Part shown: positions 1-5,056 of the stretch, in pieces | How the letters are laid out: every line of letters begins with the position of its first letter | Numbering within the stretch: position 1 is the first letter of the stretch | NCBI GenBank assembly: GCA_021785235.1 | Contig: JAJYGB010000586.1 | Coordinates: 1-5,056 of the forward strand | Direction: 5' to 3' | From: Bacteroidota bacterium | GTDB taxonomy: Bacteria > Bacteroidota > Kryptoniia > Kryptoniales > JAKASW01 | DNA length: 5,056 nucleotides | Program-made: the position numbers and the translations under genes | Notes under the pieces: generated by a model | Seen by the model: only the letters and a program-made list of their open reading frames with translations | What the model was told of the DNA's origin: nothing | Database searches by the model: none

Positions 1-260
1 TTTTCCTGGACCACAAGGACATCGAACTCGTTGTGTCGGATATCGGTCTGCCGAAAGTCGGCGGGCTCGATCTTTACGAGGCCATGAAGAAACTGAAGCC
101 GGATATAAAGGTAATAATGGTCAGTGGATTTGCGGACGAAGCCGACCGGCAAAACATGCTCGAGCGAGGCGTCGACGCTTTCATACAGAAACCGTACAAC
201 CCCGTGGATTTACTCAGGAAAGCGAGGGAAGTCCTGGAAAGCAAACGAACCCGTCCCTGA
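1..260 (+). CDS. C-terminal receiver (REC) domain, 5'-truncated; probable hybrid histidine kinase or response regulator
   Basis: The frame is open from the left edge (first full codon at base 3) to TGA at 258-260, so the gene begins outside the window. The visible 85 codons are the second part of a two-component receiver domain, which accepts phosphate on an aspartate from a histidine kinase. The phosphoacceptor lies in VVSDIGLP (Asp codon 39-41). The conserved hydroxyl residue is Ser in VIMVSGF (codon 123-125). The conserved Lys is in FIQKPY (codon 189-191), followed by the final helix NPVDLLRKAREVL. The protein ends about 15 residues after that helix, so no output domain follows the receiver. 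A GTG at 33 could be mistaken for a start, but it falls two codons before the phosphoacceptor Asp and would remove the first half of the domain. The SDIGLP style and the terminal position suggest the C-terminal receiver of a PAS-type hybrid kinase, but a stand-alone response regulator cannot be excluded. Confidence 0.87.
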   Translation, partial: FLDHKDIELVVSDIGLPKVGGLDLYEAMKKLKPDIKVIMVSGFADEADRQNMLERGVDAFIQKPYNPVDLLRKAREVLESKRTRP

Positions 261-263
261 CAT

Positions 264-283
264 AACACGGCGGTTGTGTTTCT
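264..283 (+). terminator. Weak hairpin after the receiver gene, possible terminator
   Basis: Four bases after the receiver gene's stop there is a perfect 5-bp stem, AACAC (264-268) with GTGTT (276-280), and a 7-base loop GGCGGTT. The following bases TCTCCCTTCT are pyrimidine-rich but are not a proper U tract. The position suits a transcription terminator, but the stem is short and A/T rich, so this is only a candidate. Confidence 0.2.
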
Positions 284-411
284 CCCTTCTCCGTCCTGAC
301 TGGCAAAACGTTCCTTCACGGCATTGGCATCTCGTTCGCTATTGTTTCTGATTTTTGACTCAGGTTTGTGTTTCTTCGTAACCCCCGCCCGTAATCCTCT
401 ATACAGGACGA

Positions 412-425
412 CGTTGAGGTCAACG
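412..425. promoter_or_regulatory. Perfect-arm dyad CGTTGA-GG-TCAACG, possible operator
   Basis: The 14 bases form two 6-base arms that are exact reverse complements around a GG centre. After one mismatch on each side (411/426), a few more pairing positions continue to about 408/429. The site lies 71-107 bases before the two possible starts of the DUF2203/proline dehydrogenase cluster, a normal place for an operator of a dimeric transcription factor. The arm spacing suits a winged-helix or Lrp-type dimer, but I cannot name a regulator. It also falls within the coding-like stretch 395-499, so it may be incidental. Confidence 0.35.
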
Positions 426-456
426 ATGTGGAATTCACCGCCGCCGCCGGGGATAT

Positions 457-486
457 GATCCTTCGGACGGCATCGCCTGAAGGATT
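457..486 (+). promoter_or_regulatory. Leader hairpin covering a purine-rich AAGGA site
   Basis: ATCCTTC (458-464) pairs exactly with GAAGGAT (479-485). G.U pairs can extend the stem at both ends (457/486 and 465/478). Inside, GGC (469-471) can pair with GCC (475-477) around ATC, leaving a three-base bulge. The 3' arm contains AAGGA (480-484), the only Shine-Dalgarno-like sequence before the TTG at 496. The hairpin could therefore hide a ribosome binding site or act as an attenuator. The bases after it (TTCTTTGTGGTTTG) are moderately T-rich but are not a clean terminator tract. The pairing is seen in the sequence; any function is inference. Confidence 0.35.
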
Positions 487-531
487 CTTTGTGGTTTGAT
501 TCTGCAGTCCCGCTCTGATAAATTCATCGAC

Positions 532-921
532 ATGTCTTTGCACACCCGACACTTCGAACTTGAAGAAGCTCGTGCGATACTGAAATCCATCCTGACGGAC
601 CTTTCCCGTGTAGTGGAGTTGAAAAAGGCGCTGAATGCGAAGAACTACGATGTCTACAGGCATCAATACTTCGGTGGTGCCGGGCCGAACGGCACAGGCC
701 ATTATCCTCCCGAGCTCGACGAACTCGTCGACACCGTCAAACGCATTGCTGACAAGGGAATACTTGTGAAAAGCCTGGCGGATGGATTGATAGACTTTCC
801 GCACTTCAGGGAAAACGGGGAAGAGGTTTACCTCTGTTACAAACTGGGCGAAGAGGACATAGCTTTCTGGCACCCGTTACAATCGGGATTTGCCGGAAGA
901 AAGAGCATAACCCAACTCTAA
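532..921 (+). CDS. DUF2203 family protein
   Basis: A small soluble protein of 129 residues from ATG 532, matching the DUF2203 family, whose biochemical role is unknown to me. The family pattern is clear. The N-terminal RHFELEEARAIL (residues 6-17) starts a helical region. ELDELVDTVKRIADKGILVK follows at 61-80, then the turn GLIDFP (85-90). The C-terminal signature is EEVYLCYKLGEEDIAFWH (97-114), followed by GFAGRK (119-124). I see no signal peptide or membrane segment. The start is uncertain: TTG at 496 would add 12 residues and has AAGGA 11 bases upstream, while ATG 532 fits the family's usual short N terminus but lacks a clear Shine-Dalgarno site. I prefer 532 on family length. The proline dehydrogenase ATG follows the TAA after 11 bases, so the two are probably one transcript. 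Confidence 0.85.
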   Translation: MSLHTRHFELEEARAILKSILTDLSRVVELKKALNAKNYDVYRHQYFGGAGPNGTGHYPPELDELVDTVKRIADKGILVKSLADGLIDFPHFRENGEEVYLCYKLGEEDIAFWHPLQSGFAGRKSITQL

Positions 922-932
922 TCGGAGAATTA

Positions 933-1835
933 ATGAACCCGCTGAACAATGTAATTGTATCGACGCTTCAGCTTTTCCCAAAAGGATTTGTGAAGCGGTT
1001 TGCCATGCGATACATCGCAGGAGAGCACATCGAAGACGCGAACAGGCTCGTAAAGGAACTCAACTCAAAACAGATGAGGGCGACGATTGACGTCCTCGGA
1101 GAAAATGTCACTACTAAAGAAGAGGCGACATTGTCGTCAGATGCGGCAATTGAAGTGCTGCGGATGATCGATAAAAACAAGTTGAATGCGAATCTTTCCA
1201 TTAAACTCACCCAGTTCGGTTTGAATATAGACAAGGAGTTTTGCTTCGAGAACGTCAGGAGGATAATGGAGACCGCGCGGAGCCTCAATAATTTTGTCCG
1301 CATCGACATGGAGGATTCGAGCGTCACCACTGCTACGCTTGGCATCTATGAGCGTTTTCGCTCCGCTGGATTCGATAACACCGGCGTCGTAATTCAGGCT
1401 TACATGCGGCGGAGCGAGGAAGATGTCAGGCGCCTTGTCGAAATGGAAGCAAGTGTAAGGTTGTGCAAAGGAATCTACGTCGAACCCGAGAACATTGCCT
1501 TCAAGGGCCGCGACGAGATCAGGCAGAACTACCTTAAGCTCCTTGGAATGCTCATGGAGGGAGATTGTCGGGTCGGCATAGCCACGCATGACGATTACCT
1601 GATTAACGCCGCATACGGTATGCTCAGCCGGGACCACGTGAAACCCGACCATTACGAATTCCAGATGCTTTACGGTGTTCGATCCGATCTGAGAGATAAG
1701 ATAGTCGCCGATGGGCACGCGCTTCGAGTATACGTCCCATTCGGCAAACAGTGGTATGCATATTCGATAAGAAGATTCAAAGAGAATCCACAGGTCGCCG
1801 GCTACGTTTTTAAGTCGGTACTTACCGGGAAATAA
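933..1835 (+). CDS. Proline dehydrogenase (monofunctional, FAD-dependent)
   Basis: This 300-residue enzyme oxidises L-proline to 1-pyrroline-5-carboxylate with FAD, passing electrons to the membrane quinone pool; it is the first step of proline catabolism to glutamate. The length and motifs match the short bacterial monofunctional PRODH, not the large bifunctional PutA. Barrel landmarks in order are ATIDVLGE (50-57), SIKLTQFGLNID (89-100), RIDMEDS (123-129), VIQAYMRRSEED (153-164), RLCKGIYVEP (176-185), IATHD (216-220), EFQMLYGVR (242-250) and YVPFGKQWYAYSIRRFKENP (267-286). In that last motif the RRxxE arginines R280 and R281 are the family's substrate carboxylate ligands. The ATG at 933 has GGAG at 924-927 with a 5-base spacer, and the gene lies 11 bases after DUF2203. 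The protein looks complete and intact. The partner pyrroline-5-carboxylate dehydrogenase is not in this window. Names used for such genes include putB and fadM; I leave the symbol blank. Confidence 0.95.
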   Translation: MNPLNNVIVSTLQLFPKGFVKRFAMRYIAGEHIEDANRLVKELNSKQMRATIDVLGENVTTKEEATLSSDAAIEVLRMIDKNKLNANLSIKLTQFGLNIDKEFCFENVRRIMETARSLNNFVRIDMEDSSVTTATLGIYERFRSAGFDNTGVVIQAYMRRSEEDVRRLVEMEASVRLCKGIYVEPENIAFKGRDEIRQNYLKLLGMLMEGDCRVGIATHDDYLINAAYGMLSRDHVKPDHYEFQMLYGVRSDLRDKIVADGHALRVYVPFGKQWYAYSIRRFKENPQVAGYVFKSVLTGK

Positions 1836-2138
1836 CAACGTGGCAATCGCGGTGAGTCGTACTTGCCGACCCTCTTCCGTTTGCACGGACTGCGGAGAAG
1901 ACACCATGCGTGACATGAAAGGCGGGAAGAAATGGGCGGTAGAATGACGGTACTCTACAGGCTACGCCTGGCGTGTGCGGGGTCGATTAGATAAGATCGG
2001 CTTAACCACGGAGCTTGGACTTTCTCGCTTCCTTTCGGTAACCTGCCTAATATTGTTTTCCCGGATCAGACCGCAGTAGCGTTTCATTTTTGCCCGTTTT
2101 ACGGTTAGATTTATACGAGGAGCGGAATCAGAGAGAAT
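1836..2138. other. 303-base intergenic region before uvrB
   Basis: No gene of normal size is supported here on either strand; the long minus-strand frames crossing its edges are mirror images of proline dehydrogenase and uvrB. It contains two tiny overlapping reading frames (1840-1947 and 1944-1994) and two short perfect hairpins, TCCGT-TTGC-ACGGA (1876-1889) and CAGGC-TAC-GCCTG (1958-1970). Neither hairpin is followed by a T tract, so I do not call a terminator. The uvrB promoter should lie in the A/T-rich part 2045-2116. TTGCCC (2090-2095) with TATACG (2112-2117) at a 16-base spacing is the best sigma70-like pair, but it is weak. I see no classical LexA box (CTGT-N8-ACAG or GAAC-N4-GTTC). 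Confidence 0.6.
1840..1947 (+). CDS. Possible 35-residue cysteine-containing small protein, unproven
   Basis: A reading frame opens at GTG 1840, four bases after the proline dehydrogenase stop, and ends at TGA 1945-1947. GGGAAA (1827-1832) lies 7 bases upstream and could serve as a ribosome binding site. The product would contain three cysteines in the pattern C-x5-C-x2-C-G (C9, C15, C18), in the segment TCRPSSVCTDCGE, followed by a basic tail. An inner ATG at 1906 with GGAG at 1894-1897 would give only 13 residues. The cysteine spacing resembles half of a zinc-ribbon knuckle, but I recognise no family and the frame is short enough to arise by chance. Confidence 0.15.
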   Translation: MAIAVSRTCRPSSVCTDCGEDTMRDMKGGKKWAVE

Positions 2139-4157
2139 ATGTCTACAAAATTCAAGATTGTATCGGACTATAAACCCGCGGGGGATCAGCCTGAAGCGAT
2201 ACGCGAGCTGACTGAGGGCATAAAGAGCGGTCGTACACATCAGACTCTCCTCGGCGTGACGGGGAGCGGCAAAACGTACACGATGGCTCAGATCATGCAG
2301 AACATAAACAGGCCGACGCTCGTCATGTCGCACAACAAGACTCTCGCGGCGCAGCTCTACGGAGAGTTCAAGCAGCTTTTTCCGGAGAACGTCGTCGAGT
2401 TTTTCATTTCGTATTATGACTATTATCAGCCTGAAGCTTATATCCCGCAGACAGATACATATATAGAGAAGGACTCTTCGATAAACGACGAGATCGACAG
2501 GCTTCGCCTTCGGGCGACGAGCTCCTTGCTGAGCGGGCGCAACGATGTCGTGGTCGTCGCGTCGGTCTCCTGTATTTACGGCATCGGCTCGCCGCATGAC
2601 TACAAAAACGAGGTCGTCCTTATCAAGCGGGGCGAAAAGATGGGACGACGTCATCTTCAGCAGCTCCTGATCGAGAGTCTTTATTCGCGAAACGATGTGG
2701 AATTCCTGCGCGGGGTGTTCCGTGTCCGCGGCGATGTAGTCGAAATATTTCCCGCTTATGAATTGGATGAAGCCATCCGGGTGGAGTTCTTCGGCGACGA
2801 GATCGAGTCGATCAAAACATTCGATCCGTTGACGGGGGTGCCCGCGCTGGAGATGCCTGAAGTCTCGATATTTCCTGCACGACATTTCGTGACCAGCCAG
2901 GAAAACCTCGACCGTGCCATTATTGGCATTGAGGCGGAATTGGTGGAAAGACTAACCGACCTCCGCGCGATGGGGAAGTATCTTGAAGCTCAACGCCTCG
3001 AACAGCGGACGCGCTTCGACATCGAGATGATGAAAGAGGTCGGTTACTGCAGCGGCATCGAGAATTACTCCAGGCATATCACGGGAAGAGAACCTGGACA
3101 GAGGCCGTTTGTCCTCCTCGACTATTTCCCAAAGGATTTTCTCATGTTCATCGACGAGTCGCATCAGACCCTTCCTCAGCTGCGGGCCATGTACCACGGC
3201 GACCGGTCGAGGAAAACGACACTCGTTGAATACGGGTTCAGGCTCCCGTCGGCGCTTGACAATCGCCCTCTCAAGTTCGAGGAGTTTGAGACGATGGTCA
3301 ACCAGGCCGTATTCGTGAGCGCCACGCCGACCGAATACGAGCTTGAAAAAAGCGGCGGCGTGATTGTCGAACAGGTGATCAGGCCGACAGGCATCGTGGA
3401 TCCTGAAGTCGAAGTCAGACCCGTGAAGAACCAGATGGACGATCTCCTTCATGAGATCCGCGAGCGGGTTAAGTTGAAGGAGCGCACGCTCGTGACGACT
3501 CTGACAAAGCGGATGGCGGAGGACCTGACCGAGTATCTTCGCGGGCTTAACGTCCGTGTGAAATACATACATTCGGATATTGATTCGCTTGAGCGAGTCT
3601 CCATTTTGCGGGACCTGCGCCTCGGCGAATTCGATGTGCTGGTCGGTGTCAATCTACTCCGTGAAGGGCTCGATCTTCCCGAAGTGTCCCTCGTTGCGAT
3701 ACTGGACGCGGACAAAGAAGGATTTCTCAGGTCGGAAAAGAGCCTCATACAGACCGCCGGGCGGGCGGCCAGAAACATCGGAAGCCGTGTAATCCTCTAC
3801 GCCGACACCGTCACGAAAAGCATGAAGAAGATGATGGACGAGACCGGGCGGCGCAGGAAGATCCAGACCGACTACAACGTGGAGCACGACATCACGCCGA
3901 AGTCTATAGTCAAGTCGACGGAGGAAATCATGGCCTCCACAGCGATCGCAGACGTGAGGACCGAGGGCGAGGAGAAGACAAGGCGGCTTCAGCAGGCAAG
4001 CGTTTCCGAACCCCCGCAGAAATATCTTACTGAGCAGCAGAGGGCTGATCTTTTAGACCGGCTTACCCGGGAAATGTATCAGGCCGCGAAAGACCTCGAC
4101 TTCGAGAAGGCGGCCGAGCTTCGCGACGAAATTCACAGACTGTCGGAAAAGAGATGA
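2139..4157 (+). CDS. uvrB: UvrABC system protein B (excinuclease ABC subunit B)
   Basis: UvrB is the cytoplasmic damage-verification helicase of bacterial nucleotide excision repair: it is loaded on DNA by UvrA, clamps the lesion and recruits UvrC. The 672-residue product is full length for the family. In order it shows [12 protein letters not shown] (10-21), Walker A GVTGSGKT (39-46), the damage-binding beta-hairpin region [19 protein letters not shown] (92-110), [11 protein letters not shown] (142-152), [12 protein letters not shown] (302-313), the Walker B-type DESH box (339-342), VFVSATP (391-397), motif [15 protein letters not shown] (502-515) and motif [11 protein letters not shown] (538-546). 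A C-terminal UVR domain (about 633-668), which contacts UvrC, contains [12 protein letters not shown]. All key residues are present. The ATG at 2139 gives the standard N terminus; AGAGAGA (2130-2136) lies very close to it and GAGGAG (2117-2122) lies rather far, so the Shine-Dalgarno site is imperfect. The stop overlaps the comF start. Confidence 0.99.
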   Translation: MSTKFKIVSDYKPAGDQPEAIRELTEGIKSGRTHQTLLGVTGSGKTYTMAQIMQNINRPTLVMSHNKTLAAQLYGEFKQLFPENVVEFFISYYDYYQPEAYIPQTDTYIEKDSSINDEIDRLRLRATSSLLSGRNDVVVVASVSCIYGIGSPHDYKNEVVLIKRGEKMGRRHLQQLLIESLYSRNDVEFLRGVFRVRGDVVEIFPAYELDEAIRVEFFGDEIESIKTFDPLTGVPALEMPEVSIFPARHFVTSQENLDRAIIGIEAELVERLTDLRAMGKYLEAQRLEQRTRFDIEMMKEVGYCSGIENYSRHITGREPGQRPFVLLDYFPKDFLMFIDESHQTLPQLRAMYHGDRSRKTTLVEYGFRLPSALDNRPLKFEEFETMVNQAVFVSATPTEYELEKSGGVIVEQVIRPTGIVDPEVEVRPVKNQMDDLLHEIRERVKLKERTLVTTLTKRMAEDLTEYLRGLNVRVKYIHSDIDSLERVSILRDLRLGEFDVLVGVNLLREGLDLPEVSLVAILDADKEGFLRSEKSLIQTAGRAARNIGSRVILYADTVTKSMKKMMDETGRRRKIQTDYNVEHDITPKSIVKSTEEIMASTAIADVRTEGEEKTRRLQQASVSEPPQKYLTEQQRADLLDRLTREMYQAAKDLDFEKAAELRDEIHRLSEKR

Positions 4158-4867
4158 GCAGTATATCTAACCTTCTGCCGTTTGCGGAAGCCTTCGTAAA
4201 CTTCATTTATCCACCGGTCTGCTCGACTTGCGAGCGGGTACTGAGACGCGGTGAGGCATTTGTATGTACTCGGTGCTGGGACAGCTTCGAGCGCGTCCCT
4301 CCGACGGAGACGATCATCCAACTTATCGAGGAGAAATTCCTGGCGGACGAATCGGTGGACAGGATAGACGCGGTGTTTTTGTTTGAGCAGGACCCACGCG
4401 TGAGAGAGGCCGTGCACCTTCTTAAGTACAACGGCGCCGAAGTTATCGCCGAGAAGTTCGGTCTGTTCATCGCGAAGAAGATTGTGAACGATCCGAGGCT
4501 GTCGATGTGCGATATTATCGCGCCGGTACCTCTCCATCCGGCAAGGCAGCGTGAGCGCGGATACAATCAAAGTGAGCTGATCACCAGGAGCTTGAGCAGA
4601 ATCCTGTTGATTAGGCACTCCCCGAATCTACTATCCAGAGTCAGGCAGACCCGGACGCAGACACTCTTCGACGCCGAGGGGAGGAAGAAGAACATTAAGG
4701 GGGCCTTCGTGCTCGGCAAGACATTCGCTGACGAAATTCCCGGAAAGAAGGTCCTCCTCGTCGACGACGTAATCACGACGGGATCCACCATCAAGGAATG
4801 CGCATTGATATTAAAAACAAGCGGAGCATCGGAGGTTTATGCCGCATCGGCAGCAATTACAGTCTGA
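4154..4867 (+). CDS. comF: ComF family phosphoribosyltransferase-like protein
   Basis: This 237-residue protein is of the ComF/GntX family, a zinc-finger plus type I phosphoribosyltransferase fold that in naturally competent bacteria helps take single-stranded DNA into the cytoplasm; many members occur in species not known to be competent. The N terminus [10 protein letters not shown] (17-26) and CTRCW (38-42) carry the four zinc-binding cysteines C23, C26, C38 and C41. The central signature [20 protein letters not shown] (123-142) and the segment [20 protein letters not shown] (162-181) are typical of the family. The PRPP-binding loop is [13 protein letters not shown] (200-212). There is no signal peptide. 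Its ATG shares ATGA (4154-4157) with the uvrB stop, with GGAAAAGAG just upstream, so translation is probably coupled to uvrB. The function in this organism is inferred from the family only. Confidence 0.95.
   Translation: MSSISNLLPFAEAFVNFIYPPVCSTCERVLRRGEAFVCTRCWDSFERVPPTETIIQLIEEKFLADESVDRIDAVFLFEQDPRVREAVHLLKYNGAEVIAEKFGLFIAKKIVNDPRLSMCDIIAPVPLHPARQRERGYNQSELITRSLSRILLIRHSPNLLSRVRQTRTQTLFDAEGRKKNIKGAFVLGKTFADEIPGKKVLLVDDVITTGSTIKECALILKTSGASEVYAASAAITV
4831..4835 (+). promoter_or_regulatory. Ribosome binding site for the VOC gene, inside comF
   Basis: GGAGG (4831-4835) is a near-perfect Shine-Dalgarno core, but it is only 3 bases from the ATG at 4839. It decides the start, since no other ATG, GTG or TTG occurs in that frame until GTG 4899, which falls inside the conserved first strand of the VOC domain. 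A second GGAG lies at 4823-4826, 12 bases from the ATG. Confidence 0.55.
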
Positions 4868-5056
4868 AATATCCGATTACATTAAGGGTATTGAAAACGT
4901 GCACTGGGTGGTGAAAGACCCCGGCAGGGCAAGAGACTTCTGCATTGGTCTGTTCGGAGAGCCGAAACACCAGGACAGTTCATGGTCGGAATTCGCGATC
5001 GCCGGGTTGGATGTGGCAGTCACGGGCGGAGCGGCGCCGAAGAGCGTGATTACTTT
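4839..5056 (+). CDS. VOC (glyoxalase/bleomycin-resistance) superfamily protein, 3'-truncated
   Basis: The frame runs open from ATG 4839 to the right edge, giving the first 72 residues. The stretch GIENVHWVVKDPGRARDFCI (17-36), with LFGEPK (38-43) and SSWSEFAIAGLDVAV (47-61), has the beta-alpha-beta-beta layout and spacing of the first half of a vicinal oxygen chelate module. These proteins are metal-dependent enzymes such as glyoxalase I, extradiol dioxygenases and fosfomycin-resistance enzymes, or antibiotic-binding proteins. H22 sits where the first metal ligand is normally found. The usual aromatic in the 'FY' position is Cys here (DFC, residue 35). The N-terminal 15 residues are not conserved-looking, and the gene overlaps the end of comF by 29 bases, which suggests cotranscription with uvrB-comF. 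The substrate cannot be deduced from the visible half. Confidence 0.75.
   Translation, partial: MPHRQQLQSEISDYIKGIENVHWVVKDPGRARDFCIGLFGEPKHQDSSWSEFAIAGLDVAVTGGAAPKSVIT

Larger units (their letters stand above)
395..499 (+). other. Coding-like stretch without a start codon, possible gene remnant
   Basis: Between an in-frame TAA at 392-394 and TGA at 497-499 lies an open stretch of 34 codons with a strong coding look. About 60% of codons begin with G, codon runs such as GAC GAC GTT GAG GTC AAC GAT GTG occur, and third positions are about 65% G+C. The translation contains DDVEVNDVEF and GDMILRTASPEG and is acidic. No ATG occurs until 455; GTG at 428 is the only earlier common start, and no Shine-Dalgarno site is visible. 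Its TGA overlaps the possible TTG start of the next gene as TTGA (496-499). It could be the 3' end of a decayed or frameshifted gene, a small protein with an unusual start, or chance. I do not recognise a family. Confidence 0.25.

Noticed and set aside
355..360. TTGACT resembling a sigma70 -35 box upstream of DUF2203
   Set aside because: No acceptable -10 element is found 16-18 bases downstream (the sequence there is GTAACC-like), and the TATACA at 400-405 is too far away.
438..449. (CCG)4 trinucleotide run
   Set aside because: Only four copies; too short to claim a phase-variable repeat, and explained by Gly/Ala/Pro-type codons in a G+C-rich stretch.
316..873. 185-codon minus-strand frame over DUF2203
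   Set aside because: It is the mirror of the DUF2203 coding region, its product has no recognisable motif, and the + strand product has a clear family signature.
1137..1916. 259-codon minus-strand frame over proline dehydrogenase
   Set aside because: It overlaps a complete enzyme with all family motifs on the + strand; the long antisense frame follows from that gene's codon use.
2037..2043. GGTAACC palindrome upstream of uvrB
   Set aside because: A lone 7-base palindrome is expected by chance; it does not match a known SOS box and has no partner site.
2053..2084. Bacteroidota-type promoter candidate (TTG ... TAGCGTTT)
   Set aside because: The spacing is 21 bases and the -7 element has one base too many compared with TAnnTTTG, so the match is too loose to call.
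1962..2885. 307-codon minus-strand frame running from uvrB into the upstream gap
   Set aside because: Most of it is antisense to the conserved uvrB helicase core, and the translated sequence is Arg/His-rich without a recognisable domain.
2952..3572. 206-codon minus-strand frame inside uvrB
   Set aside because: Entirely antisense to conserved UvrB motifs, with no independent motif or ribosome binding site.
4133..4618. 161-codon minus-strand frame inside comF
   Set aside because: Antisense to the zinc-finger and PRPP-family motifs of ComF; no sign of a real product.

Overview
The window looks like ordinary bacterial chromosome of roughly 50% G+C, with all convincing genes on the + strand and very tight packing in two gene clusters. 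The protein styles fit a member of the Bacteroidota/Chlorobiota/Ignavibacteriota group: a short monofunctional proline dehydrogenase, a DUF2203 protein, UvrB followed by ComF, and a receiver with an 'SDIGLP' phosphoacceptor motif. No marker gene is present, so this placement is an inference of low to moderate confidence. I see no mobile element, CRISPR array, tRNA or rRNA.

Layout. (1) 1-260: the 3' end of a gene ending in a phosphoacceptor receiver domain, probably the C terminus of a hybrid sensor histidine kinase or a response regulator; the rest lies off the left edge. (2) 261-531: a leader region with no assigned gene. It holds a 14-bp perfect-arm dyad (412-425), a longer hairpin (457-486) and a coding-like stretch without a start codon (395-499). 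(3) 496/532-1835: a DUF2203 protein and, 11 bases later, a complete proline dehydrogenase; these two very probably form one transcript. (4) 1836-2138: about 300 bases with only tiny unproven reading frames and short hairpins, which presumably contain the uvrB promoter. (5) 2139-5056: uvrB, comF and a truncated VOC-superfamily gene. uvrB and comF share an ATGA stop/start, and the VOC gene starts 29 bases inside the end of comF, so all three are probably cotranscribed.

How the genes work together. Proline dehydrogenase performs the first oxidation of proline catabolism and feeds electrons to the quinone pool; the partner pyrroline-5-carboxylate dehydrogenase is not in the window. UvrB is the damage-verification helicase of nucleotide excision repair. 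ComF is a phosphoribosyltransferase-fold protein linked to DNA uptake in competent bacteria, so uvrB-comF groups two DNA-handling functions, although that functional link is only suggested by position.

I did not find a convincing new system. The observations most worth checking are the regulatory-looking leader upstream of DUF2203/proline dehydrogenase, including an uncertain start codon, and the pair of overlapping mini-ORFs just after the proline dehydrogenase stop.
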